Positions 1-8,639 of a DNA stretch of 64,000 nt are shown one piece after another. Numbering within the stretch: the stretch's first letter is position 1; every line of letters begins with the position of its first letter. The stretch comes from Branchipolynoe longqiensis (lineage: Eukaryota; Annelida; Polychaeta; Phyllodocida; Polynoidae), in the NCBI GenBank assembly GCA_030323885.1, contig CM059194.1:12386963-12450962 (forward strand), written 5' to 3'. The notes under the pieces were generated by a model. It worked only from the letters and a program-made list of their open reading frames with translations, was not told the origin of the DNA and searched no databases. Position numbers and translations under genes: made by a program.

Positions 1-735
1 AAGTCGCCAATGAGGAGTATCTCATATTTATCGATATTGGCTATATTATTCAAAGAGTTACTTATTTGCCCAATTCCTTCGTTTAGGTTCCCCTTTGGGG
101 GTCTATATACGTTGCCGATGAGTATTAGTTTTGTATGGGGTCTGGTGACCACAGCCCACTGTAGTTCAATATTGCTATTTGATAGGTTATGCTCAGCATG
201 TTTACCTGCATCAACCTGGAGATCTTGCTTAAAGTAAATACCTAGTCCACCACCAGCTTTGGTCTGCCCACTAAGTTGCTTTGTTTTTCTATCAGCCCTT
301 ATAAATTGGTCACCTGGTATAGATGTGAGTCTGTCTTCAACTGTTCTATTGAGCCATGTTTCTGATATAGTGAAGACATCAAAACCAGACCCGGGTAGAT
401 CGGCCCTTAGCTGGTTGATCTTATGTGTGAGGCTACGTACGTTTAGGTGGCCAATCTTTAGTCCTGGCAGGCCCTTCAGATCTGTTAGAGGAAGTGTGCC
501 CAGATGACACGGTCCCAAGGGCCCCAGGCCACCATCAGTCTGCCCCCCTCCCTGGAAATACGGTCCGCCCCATCCCCCAAAGGTCCCCCCCCCCCACAGT
601 GCGTGTGAATGTGGTTGTGTATTTACTTATGTCATGGTGTATAGCGTATTCTTTGTTGGGCATGGATGCTTGCCCGGTACTACCACCTAGCGGGAATCCA
701 GCTTTAGCTAAACCTGATATTTGGGTTTTAGCCAT
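1..735 (-). pseudogene. LINE ORF2 N-terminus: apurinic endonuclease domain, partial
   Basis: On the minus strand an open frame runs from about 509 off the window edge at 1. It encodes the start of an AP-endonuclease-like domain: a GLKIGHLNVRSL block, then FTISETWL, then a GGGLGIYF segment, an ELQWAVV strand and IGNVYRPP, ending at LIGDF. These are the usual endonuclease blocks of CR1/L2-type non-LTR retrotransposons, which nick target DNA for target-primed reverse transcription. A likely ORF start (MAKTQISGLAKAG, from 735) lies in another frame; the two frames meet at the C-run near 589-597, so a one-base slip there is the probable break. The reverse transcriptase would lie to the left, outside the window. 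The LINE RT fragment at 16230-17850 looks like the same broad clade, but the two parts do not overlap, so I cannot say it is the same family. Confidence 0.8.
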
Positions 736-1837
736 GATGTGGTGTTGGTTGTTGGCTTAGGCTGAGTTCAGTTTTAGTTGCGGTTTTCTCAATGGGGGGG
801 ATGATATTAGTGTATCATGTTGGTTAATTAATGTAAGGTCTACTTAATAGGTTCTTGTCAATGTTGTTTGAGTTGATGATATTTGACAGTTAGACAGGTA
901 TCAGTGACAGCTGAATTTGGTCAATAGTAGATAGTGTCACCACTTACATATTGGTAATCGGGTCTTGACATTTGCTGCAGTTGGTGTTGGGTGATCAAGT
1001 AAACGCCCAAGCCAGGGTCAGTATGACAAATGTACATTAAGGACTGTTGTGAATGTGCCATATCAGGCGTACCAGTTCCAAAGGTTGAGTCCAGCCCTTC
1101 CATCAGCACGAAGCTCACACTGACCAGCTCCACCAGCACCATGAACCGAGGTGCAGCAGTAGTATTCAAATCTTTGTCCATCAATTTCTAACATACAAAT
1201 AAATATCAAGCGATGTGGGCTCCAGTCAGGGGTCTACCCTTAGCATACAAAGGCATGATTATATACAGTTTGTAGCAAAGTTGTTTACATAATAGTGCTT
1301 TGGTTGTGCTTGAAAGTGGCCACAGCAACAAGGGCACATGCACAAATAGCTTGGCATCCATACATAGTGCTCTCAGGCATATACGTTACACATGAAGGGC
1401 AGGGTTCAAGGAGAGCTTAGCAAATCTGACAGGGGAGTTTGTGTTCCTAAAGTCATACCAGTCAAGTCTGCACTAGCAGACCATACATATAGAGGGCAGT
1501 CAAATAGGCAATTTGTAGATCCAAACCGGATCAATGGTCTGGGCCAGCTGACTGACACGCCCCAATAGCAGATTCCAAAGCAGAATCAAGGTGTACAGTA
1601 GTTGTAAATAAGTAAGGGTAGTGGTGCAGAAGGTCAATCAATAATGGCCCTCACACAAATAATAACCTGCAAACATAAAACACCATGGTCTGCGGGCCAG
1701 CTCAGAGGTCACAGTGCTTGCCAATAACATATAGAGCATTGCATACATACAGATGGGATTAGAGTCATAGACAGTAATGCCTTAGTTGTGTCCAGTGGTA
1801 AGTTCAGGTGCCATCATTGATGATCACAACCATATAT
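736..1837. other. No gene seen; possible LINE 5' region and unique sequence
   Basis: No convincing coding frame is visible on either strand. The part next to 735 could be the 5' untranslated region or ORF1 end of the LINE. A short minus-strand frame at 921-1184 has no recognisable domain. Sequence around 1490-1640 loosely resembles 3175-3310 on the far side of the TIR element, possibly an old duplication. Confidence 0.4.
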
Positions 1838-1889
1838 GATAGCACACAGCCGTCGGGCCGACGTCGGCTATTGGTCTCACCGTCGCGAT

Positions 1890-2362
1890 CGACTTTCCAC
1901 CGTCGGGCCGCCGTCGGGCCGCCGGTGGATTTCCGACGTTGGGTATCAATCCCTTTCCAATTTTGAGCCACCGTCGGCCCGACGGTGGTGTGCCGCCGCA
2001 GGTTTGCATTCATTTTCCACACTTGGTCCACCGTCGAGCCACCGTCGGGCCGCCGGTGGATTTCCGATGCAGGTTTGCATTAATTTTCCACATTTCCTGA
2101 TTTGAGCCACCGTCGAGCCACCATCGGCCCGACGGTGGTGGGCCGCCGTAGGTTTGCATTCATTTTCCACACTTGGTCCACCATCGGGCCATCGTCGGCC
2201 CGACGGTGGTGTTCCGACGTTAGGGTTCAATCCTTTTCCACTTTTGAGCCACCGTCGGGTCACCGTCGGGCCGCCGGTGTTGTTCCGACGTTAGGGTTCA
2301 ATCCCTTTCCACTTTTGAGCCACCGTCGGGCCACCGTCGGCCCGACGGTGGTGGGCGGCGCA
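1890..2362. repeat. Palindromic minisatellite, about 72-74 bp unit, 6-7 copies
   Basis: Each unit joins a GC-rich palindrome of the type CACCGTCGGSCCGACGGTG to a spacer of the type TTCCGACGTTAGGGTTCAA followed by a CTTTCCACTTTTGAGCC-like run. A variant spacer with GCAGGTTTGCATTCATTTTC occurs in the left half. Each palindrome could form a hairpin. ORFs across this array are products of the repeat and are not genes. Confidence 0.85.
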
Positions 2363-2390
2363 TGCGCAGTTCTTTAAATTTGGATTTCGG

Positions 2391-2807
2391 CTCGAGTCGC
2401 CAGCGGAACACGTGCGATTGTTGATCAGTGTTCTTTTTCTACCAATAACTCCAGAACTACCAGGAATGTTAAGGAATTATTTAACAGGTATGTTTATTAA
2501 TATGTTTAGATTATTTTGTAAAAGTTTTGTAATTTATTACGAAGTATTAATGGAATTATTCGTGTTAATACGATTTGAATTATCCGATACGGTTTGTTTA
2601 CTTCGAATCGCCACCGGACCACGTGCGATTGTTGAGCAGTGTTCTTTTTCTACAAATAACTCCATAAATCGGAGGAATTTTAAGGAATTATTTAACAGGT
2701 TTGTTTATTAATATGCTTAGATTATTTTGTAAAAGTTTTGTAATTTATTACGACGTATTAATGGAATTATTCGTGTTAATACGATTTGAATTACCATGTA
2801 CGGAAGG
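2391..2807. repeat. 211-bp tandem duplication
   Basis: Sequence from about 2391 is repeated from about 2602 with a constant offset of 211. For example, CGTGCGATTGTTGA occurs at 2411 and 2622. Both copies include an AT-rich core with TTTTGTAAAAGTTTTGTAAT. The copies differ by scattered substitutions, so the duplication is not recent. Confidence 0.85.
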
Positions 2808-2954
2808 TTGACCAAGAACCGCCATCTTGGTTTTTTCCGAGATTCGAAGACACTGTCACTATAGTGTCAATACGTACAGACTATATTAAATTTATAAGGT
2901 TAGGGTTCTCGATTTCTATTAATTTTGAATAAAAATAATATTTTTGCACTTGTT

Positions 2955-3091
2955 AGTCACCATCGGGGCGACGGCGGCAGCCGCCGTCGGGTCGACGGCG
3001 GCAGGTTGGATAAAACAACGTCGGCCCGACGGCGGTTTCCACCGTCGGGCCGACGGAGCGGCCGCCGTCGGGCCGACGGCTGTGTGCTATC
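2955..3091. repeat. Second palindromic GC-rich cluster with right TIR
   Basis: Short spaced copies of CCGTCGGGCCGACGG and related forms, ending in the right terminal inverted repeat (3066-3091). They are the same palindrome type as 1890-2362, in a denser arrangement without the long spacer. Confidence 0.75.
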
Positions 3092-3670
3092 TGGGTAAGG
3101 GCATATACACACAGAGTTTGACATATAAGAGTGTGTGTATCTAGGTGAATACACTGATCAGGCATGCTGATTATACATGTAAAAGTCAGCCGAATAGGTA
3201 ATTGGCAGATTAGAACTCAAGTATGGTTTGGATCAGCAGACCACATAAACCAAATAGTAGATCGCTGATGCACTTAGTAGGCTAGTCTACTTGCTGTTTC
3301 AGAGTCCAGTGTTTGAGATGATGGGTCAGTGAGTTGTGGTCATGACGATCCTGATGCTGCACTCCCGGAGCTCTGGTGCTGGTAGCGGTGTCATACAGGG
3401 GGTGCAATGTTTTCTGGTCTTGGCATTGGCAATGATGACGGGCAGTGACACTGGCGACGGGCAGCCATGGTGGTGATCGGCATTGCTCATGAGTATGCTC
3501 TACTGAATGGAAAGTGGGAAAACATTGGCAGTATTTTGATTCTAGGTTGCCTAGATCACAACCATATAATGGAATATGATGCAAGCTCAAGAAGTACAAG
3601 TGTGAATTTTAATTTCTTTTATTTTAATTTTTAATTTTTGTAAACCAAACACTTTTCCTCATCCCCTCTT
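3092..3670. other. No gene seen
   Basis: Mixed-composition sequence with a 105-residue minus-strand frame (3282-3599) that shows no domain and no coding character. I see no RNA gene or repeat here. Confidence 0.4.
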
Positions 3671-3828
3671 TCGTTGAGAGATATTCTAGAGCCAGAGGAT
3701 GAGGAGAACTCAAAATTTAGGGAGTTACACACCCCTCCTCTTCATTTTACTTCTCCTATTTCAATAGCTATATTACATAAAGAAAATAGTGCTCTCTCTA
3801 GTAGCGACTCAGCTGTGCTAGAAAGCTG

Positions 3829-4158
3829 GTGGAGAGAATGGATATGCAGCAACACCATCATCATCAACATCAACATCATCAGCAAGATCATCAATACGAT
3901 AAATATGCTGATGTTGTAGCAGATGTTGAAGATGGGGCTGAAGCTGTTGATGAAGTTGTTGTAGATGGTGCTACTGGTGATGATGATGTTAGTACTGATG
4001 TTGCTGTTGATGAAGTCAATGTAGATGATGTTAAAGTAACTGATGATGAGATTGTTGATGTTACTGCTACTGTTGATGATATTGATGATGATATTGTTGT
4101 TGCTGATATTGGTGATGATATTGTTGTTGATGATATATGTGAGGGGGGAAAAAGCTAG
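3829..4158 (+). CDS. Asp/Val-rich low-complexity ORF, uncertain
   Basis: A 109-residue frame opens with a His/Gln stretch and continues as alternating Asp and Val, encoded by GAT/GTT trinucleotide repeats (about 3900-4140). It ends where the next frame starts (4158), and an upstream frame (3674-3919) encodes an acidic start with a SSSDSAVLESWW segment. The repeat content alone would keep a frame open, so coding is doubtful. It belongs to a set of AT-rich, densely packed ORFs that runs to 7.9 kb. No function can be assigned. Confidence 0.25.
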   Translation: MERMDMQQHHHHQHQHHQQDHQYDKYADVVADVEDGAEAVDEVVVDGATGDDDVSTDVAVDEVNVDDVKVTDDEIVDVTATVDDIDDDIVVADIGDDIVVDDICEGGKS

Positions 4159-4478
4159 TGCTTGAGGGAGAAGATGAGGAGGATTCAATATGGAAAACCC
4201 CTCATCTTATTCGGGGTTTTCGAAAAAAAGCACGAGAAGAACGTCGTAAAAAAAATGTAACTGCAATGAGAGAACTCGTTTCTTATATTCTTCCTTCTAA
4301 GAAAAGGGTTTATCAACCCCCCAAAACACAGGATGATGTTATCATGAGCAATAGAGAGGGGGAGATTTCAGAGATTGGAGAACTGGAAGGGGAGTATTTC
4401 TCCACTAAACAAAGGAGAAAAGTGAAAGTATTCATTCCCCTTAAAAAAAAAAGATCATTATCTCCACCTTTCTTTTGA
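4158..4478 (+). CDS. Hypothetical charged protein with basic segments
   Basis: A 106-residue frame: acidic start (LEGEDEED), then a strongly basic stretch (RKKAREERRKK) and PSKKRVYQPP, an acidic REGEISEIGELEGE stretch, and a basic C-terminus (KQRRKVKVFIPLKKKR). The alternating acidic and nuclear-localisation-like basic blocks resemble small regulatory proteins of DNA viruses or nuclear proteins in general, but I recognise no family. A PSKKR plus SxREG pattern recurs in the next ORF (4751-5104), which suggests the two are related copies. That recurrence supports a real coding past. Confidence 0.35.
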   Translation: MLEGEDEEDSIWKTPHLIRGFRKKAREERRKKNVTAMRELVSYILPSKKRVYQPPKTQDDVIMSNREGEISEIGELEGEYFSTKQRRKVKVFIPLKKKRSLSPPFF

Positions 4479-4750
4479 ATGATGAAACAACTATTACATT
4501 TGAATTAGGAACTGTTTATGATGATGACGAATATGATGTTGATAGTGATGAAGATGCTGATGAAATCGATGGAAGAAAAGTAATATCCATGTAACTGAGT
4601 GAGAATAAGTCAAAGTAGATAAAATGAAAAATGTTTTTGAAAATGCGTTAGTGGTTAGACGGATAGAGAGCTATAACCATTGATTTGATTTGAATGTATG
4701 AACTTGTATGAGGAGGTAGTGGTGGAAAAGATGATGATGATGATGATGAC

Positions 4751-5104
4751 ATGTGGAAAGTTCTAACCGAATGCACTCCTCCCTCCAAAAAAAGAGAACT
4801 TTCATCAAGAGAGGGAGATTTCACTGTTTCCAACATGTGTAATGTGAATATTGAAGTGAGAGTTGATAATAGCGATGACAATTCAACTAATGAAAATTCA
4901 ACTAATGAAAATACTATTTTAACTATGTTAATGAGAAAAAGAAAATGTTGGGGAATGCTTCTTTTGATGTGCATATTCATTATATCCTTATTTTTCACTG
5001 TACTCTTCCCAATGAAAGAAATAATTCAAAGTGAAATGTTGTGTAAAATGTTGAATAGAAGCCTTGAATATTATTATTCTATTCAACAACATCTTCATGT
5101 ATAA
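4751..5104 (+). CDS. Hypothetical small membrane protein
   Basis: A 117-residue frame: basic PPSKKRELSSREGDF near the N-terminus, an Asn/Thr-rich spacer with two NSTNE repeats, then a hydrophobic segment (WGMLLLMCIFIISLFFTVLF) preceded by RKRK, and a short C-terminal tail. This is the layout of a single-pass protein, probably with the basic side in the cytosol. I recognise no family. The N-terminal half resembles part of the ORF at 4158-4478. It precedes an ATT microsatellite and converges on minus-strand ORFs at 6128-7906. Confidence 0.35.
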   Translation: MWKVLTECTPPSKKRELSSREGDFTVSNMCNVNIEVRVDNSDDNSTNENSTNENTILTMLMRKRKCWGMLLLMCIFIISLFFTVLFPMKEIIQSEMLCKMLNRSLEYYYSIQQHLHV

Positions 5105-5117
5105 AAATGTGGAATAA

Positions 5118-5240
5118 AAGTAATGAATATTATTATTAGTATTATCATTTTATTATTATTATTAGTATTACTATTATTATTATTATTACTATTATTATAT
5201 TCAACAGCATCATTTTATTATTATTATTATTATTGTTAAA
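5118..5240. repeat. (ATT)n microsatellite
   Basis: Imperfect ATT repeats with occasional AGT and ACT units. Frames read on the minus strand through it (5145-5357) are repeat products. Confidence 0.9.
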
Positions 5241-6127
5241 TGGAGAGCTATTGAGAGAGAGTATAAATGAACATAACAAAGAGAAGTTGTTTATTTGTTT
5301 TGTTTTGATTTTATTAAACAAAGATAGCGATTGTCTTGAATGAGTGAGGTCGCTCATTCAGTGTCATTGCTGGACATGGCAGGCTCAAGGCCGAAGCCCC
5401 CCCCCGCTGCCACTGGCTGTGGTGGTGGTGGGGGGGAGTGAGTGATGAGGGGGGGGGAGAGGGGGGGGAGCCATCTTCCCCCATCCAGCCTATATAACAA
5501 CTCCTGCCAGCCATCATGGTGAGGCACTATCCTGGGGTCTTCCCTAGCCACCAAAGCTGGTCAGTCTTCTCCAAATCAACAAAGCCAAAAACCAATCAAG
5601 CATTTAACTAAAAAATAAAGAATACCATCTAATGAGCGACTGACACCCACGCAGTTGACAGATCACACCTACTTAAATGTCACATTTCTGATAATTTACC
5701 ATCTACTGTTATCTCATATTTTTATCATTAACTATTGCTATTGTACTTTAACGTAATTGATTACTCATTTGTTAAATCGTTCACATGACTCATATGCCCT
5801 CATCACACTTCATTTTCCCAATATATCGGGGCATTCGCCCGTTTGCTTCTTGCCCGATGATACACAGTCAATGTACATGTCGCTGGGCGGGCAGCGCCTG
5901 AATAAAAGCCTTGATTAACCCACTCATGCCTCTGAGTCAGCTGTGTCCGTGAGCAATGGATGGTATGAAAATCTTTGATATATATATATATATGCTAACA
6001 GTAAAAGAAGTAGTAGTAGTATTAGTAATTTAATTCCTCTTCCTCTAACTCTTCTTCCTCTTCCTCAGACAAGTTTAGCCTTAGTCATCAACTGTGATAA
6101 CTGAATCTCCATAGGCAATAGTGCAAC
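5241..6127. other. Intergenic; poly-G and pyrimidine-rich tracts, no gene
   Basis: Contains G-rich tracts (about 5397-5470), a short TA microsatellite (about 5981-5991) and a CTCTTCCTC-type pyrimidine run (about 6035-6070). No supported coding frame is visible. It lies between convergent ORF groups. Confidence 0.4.
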
Positions 6128-7163
6128 TCAAGTGCAGATATCGCACTGATGGGGTTTGTGGGATGGTTCATCACACTTTACCTCAAAGTCTGCATGAGGA
6201 AAGAGGAATGAGTGGAGCTGTTCCTTCAGGAACTTGTTTAACTTTTCCATTTGTGCGACATTCAAATACAACCCCTGCTTGCAGGGTGTTAGCGCCCTTT
6301 TCTCCACAGGATTCAGCTTTTCTGAACTTAAAACAATCATTTACGAAAGTTGATGCGGGAACTGTCACGTTCAACCACACCAAAGACACCACGTCCAAAG
6401 TTAACGTGGAAACCCCCAAAACGTCGGTCTGTTTTAGCTGTTTTGAGGGCCTGAAGCATATCATCTATGCTCTCGAGCAGGATGGTGATGGCATTTTCAT
6501 CAAAGTCCATCAAATAGCGATTGCTGCTCGTCAGCAGAGTCCTTCCATCAGGATTAACTGTTTCTGCTGGCAGCGTTGCACTTCCCTGGATGTCATATCG
6601 ATTGCTAGTGACATCCCCAGCAAAGTCATCTCCTCCAGAACGAGTCCATAGGGTGATCTTTATACCAAGTTTTGCTCCTGCTCCTCTAACACGCTCCACC
6701 AAAACTTGATTCCCCAGCGGTAGGTTGGCAGATCAAAATGAGAAATATCAATGCCCCCGGGAATAACTAAGAAGGAAGCGATCTTGCGACGCTTCTTACA
6801 CCTCAGCCAATTTTCCCCCTCCTCCTCCTCATTCTTCTTCTTCTTCAACTCAACTTTCCGACTCTTGAAGGTCTCAACTCCATCCTCAAGTATAGAGGGA
6901 GAGGGGGAGGGAACGATAATTGTTAACTCCCCCTCCTCTTCTTCCATCCCCTCACTATCTGAGGAGGAATACATACTCGTTCTCTTGTGATTGATGGCTC
7001 TCGTTAGTTCAAGTGACATATCCACTGCTGGCGATGCGACTGATGATGGAATCGTTATCGGATTCGATCTCGGATGCTTCAAAATACCTTTCTGCATGAA
7101 CATGGCGAAAGGTGAACTGATGAGAGGAGGGTGGAGCTCAGCAGGTTTTATATGCTGTGTCAA
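6128..7163 (-). pseudogene. Broken ORF with acidic/basic N-terminus and PC4-like C-terminus
   Basis: Three overlapping minus-strand frames read as one broken gene. The first (7163-6660) has an acidic EEEEGE tract, Ser/Pro runs and a basic KSRKVELKKKK/CKKRRK segment, a typical nuclear protein start. The second (6702-6337) holds the central, most protein-like part. The third (6340-6128) contains a PCKQGLYLNVAQMEKLNKFL stretch that resembles the C-terminal half of the PC4/p15 single-strand-DNA-binding coactivator fold (family pattern: P-x-KKGI-x-L-x3-Q-W). Breaks lie near 6660-6700 and near 6340. The PC4 match is by eye and weak. The AT-rich, compact setting suggests a captured DNA-virus-like segment. 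Confidence 0.4.
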
Positions 7164-7321
7164 ATTCGGTGATATGGAAATGAGGAGTATTCAAATCAAA
7201 TGGGGTGGGGGTTCTTTTGGGTGGGAAGGGGTGGAGATGAATGGGTAGTTGGGAGGGGGAGGTGGAAGGGGGGAGAAAGGGAGTGGGGGAATGCCAACTC
7301 ATTTTCATCAATCATCATACT

Positions 7322-7906
7322 CTACCATCCAAAAAATGGCCGCTTCCAATGCATTCCATATGAAAGTAATCGGGCCTGGTTAAAGGCAAATGAAATCTCC
7401 TTAAAAAATGAAACTTTATTTGGTAGTAAAATACAGGAAAAGTATCTATGTGCGTAGTTAAGAGCGCAAGAAATTAGATTATTATATTGAAAAGTGTCTG
7501 TGAGTTGTGGAAAATATTCACCACAAGTTCTATCAAAAACCCCAATCCCGTTACAATGAACTATGATATGAATGCAGGCTCTATTCACATCTAATTGATC
7601 TCCTGGGGGGAGAGATTGAATATGTGAAGAAGAAGGAGAAGAAGAATGATATAAAATGATATAATCAATATCGTGATTCTTTATCAATTGTTCAAAATCC
7701 TGCAATGCGGTAAGCAGGGGAAGGAGTCGTTTAGGTAGAGAATGAAATCTGTTTTCCTTCCAGACATCAATGAAGTCGTGAATATGATATTCATTCAAAG
7801 GAATACGAATACGTTGTATATTCCTATATCTTGTTAAATCCTCCATCAATGTGTGTTCAGTGTCATACAAAATAGATTGTATAACATATCCTAATGAAGA
7901 AGGCAT
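7322..7906 (-). CDS. Hypothetical 194-residue protein, unknown family
   Basis: An intact minus-strand frame of 194 residues with good protein character: few low-complexity stretches, a mix of hydrophobic and charged residues, and many aromatics. Features are a LTRYRNIQRIRIPLNEYHIH block, LPKRLLPLLTALQDFEQLI (probably helical), a Ser/Pro loop, NRACIHIIVHCNGIGVFDRT (probably strand-turn) and an aromatic C-terminus ending RPFFGW. There is no signal peptide or membrane helix. I do not recognise it. It lies upstream of, and parallel to, the PC4-like pseudogene, and the two may have formed one transcription unit of an integrated virus-like element. Confidence 0.45.
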   Translation of the reverse strand: MPSSLGYVIQSILYDTEHTLMEDLTRYRNIQRIRIPLNEYHIHDFIDVWKENRFHSLPKRLLPLLTALQDFEQLIKNHDIDYIILYHSSSPSSSHIQSLPPGDQLDVNRACIHIIVHCNGIGVFDRTCGEYFPQLTDTFQYNNLISCALNYAHRYFSCILLPNKVSFFKEISFAFNQARLLSYGMHWKRPFFGW

Positions 7907-7988
7907 TATTATTATTATTATATTAACTATACTAAAGTTAAAATGGTATCAGAGAAAACAAACTAGTGTGGTTCAAATCATCGAGAAC

Positions 7989-8250
7989 TCTGACTGGAAT
8001 GGTGACGTCATCATTCCAGTCAAATAAAGTTTTAAATCAGTCCAAGCAAAAACAGATAACCATCCTGCAAGCAAAGTTCAACCAGAAACATGACGTCATC
8101 AATCCAGTCAAAAAAGGTCAAATAAGTTCAAGCAAAAACATCTGTCCATCCTGCAAGCAAAGGTCAAATGAGTTCAATCAAAAACAGATGGCCATCCTGC
8201 AAGGTAGAATACTGACGTCATCATTCCGGTCTAAAAGGTCAAATGAGTGG
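7989..8250. repeat. Tandem repeats with TGACGTCA palindromes
   Basis: About three degenerate units combine TGACGTCATCA, CAGTCAAA(TA)AAGTT-like and CATCCTGCAAG blocks. The CRE-like octamer TGACGTCA occurs near 8003, 8091 and 8213. The first copy sits at the centre of a near-perfect 30-bp palindrome (7991-8020). The array abuts the truncated 5' end of DIRS-A. Confidence 0.75.
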
Positions 8251-8626
8251 TCCGAGCAGGTGTTCGACATGATAGATGACGGCCGGCTCCCATATGGGTG
8301 GGCTGATCAATATGCCATTAAGGATGTTCAGAGGGATGCCGGTGTAGTCGGGACACGTCTGGCCACCAAACAAACACAATGCACCAATTACAATGGAGAA
8401 AAGTCTAACTCAAGTCGGGAACTGGGGTAATGACTGTGGATTCACGGTGTCTCAAGGACAACACCTGGGCCGTGAAGTACATATATGCGCTTGGTGCGCA
8501 AACAAGTACCACAGGTCCAACAGCCACCAGGAGTGTGCGTGCATGAACAAGAAACAGTTCATGGAGAGGAAAACACCAACAGCCTCTGAGACCACCGCCC
8601 AGCAGATGAACCAGGATTTTTGTTAG
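8245..8626 (+). pseudogene. DIRS-A gag C-terminal part with elongated CCHC knuckle
   Basis: The frame beginning EQVFDMIDDGRLPYGWADQ matches the same block in the gag of DIRS-C (VFAMVDDGHLPKGWWDDQ, minus strand near 31.6 kb) and DIRS-D (VFTMIGDGQLPYGWADQ, near 43.7 kb). After a frame change near 8395-8420 it continues into a Cys-rich segment ending CAWCANKYHRSNSHQECAC. The spacing is C-x2-C-x9-H-x4-C, longer than the retroviral C-x2-C-x4-H-x4-C knuckle but conserved among the three elements. It is probably an RNA-binding zinc knuckle of the capsid-like protein. The N-terminal gag part is missing. Confidence 0.7.
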
Positions 8627-8639
8627 GTGGCTCCACACC

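Larger units (their letters stand above)
1838..3091. mobile_element. Non-autonomous TIR element, 1254 bp, with palindromic arrays
   Basis: The two ends are inverted copies. Left 1838-1863 begins GATAGCACACAGCCGTCGG; right 3066-3091 is its reverse complement over 26 bp with one mismatch at the palindrome centre. Inside are a subterminal array of GC-rich palindromic repeats (1890-2362), a 211-bp tandem duplication (2391-2807) and a second palindromic cluster just inside the right end. There is no transposase-like frame. Terminal inverted repeats plus subterminal repeats suggest a non-autonomous DNA transposon. I could not see a target-site duplication (left flank ATAT, right flank TGGG), so the superfamily is unassigned. 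Confidence 0.6.

Noticed and set aside
1804..2377. Several ORFs across the palindromic array
   Set aside because: Produced by GC-rich repeats in both strands; no family, no start context.
3742..4188. 148-residue Asn/Ile-rich minus-strand ORF
   Set aside because: Antisense of GAT/GTT trinucleotide repeats.
4650..4700. tRNA-like GCGTTAGTGGTTAGACGG near 4647
   Set aside because: No convincing B box and no cloverleaf. Probably chance, or a very old SINE head.
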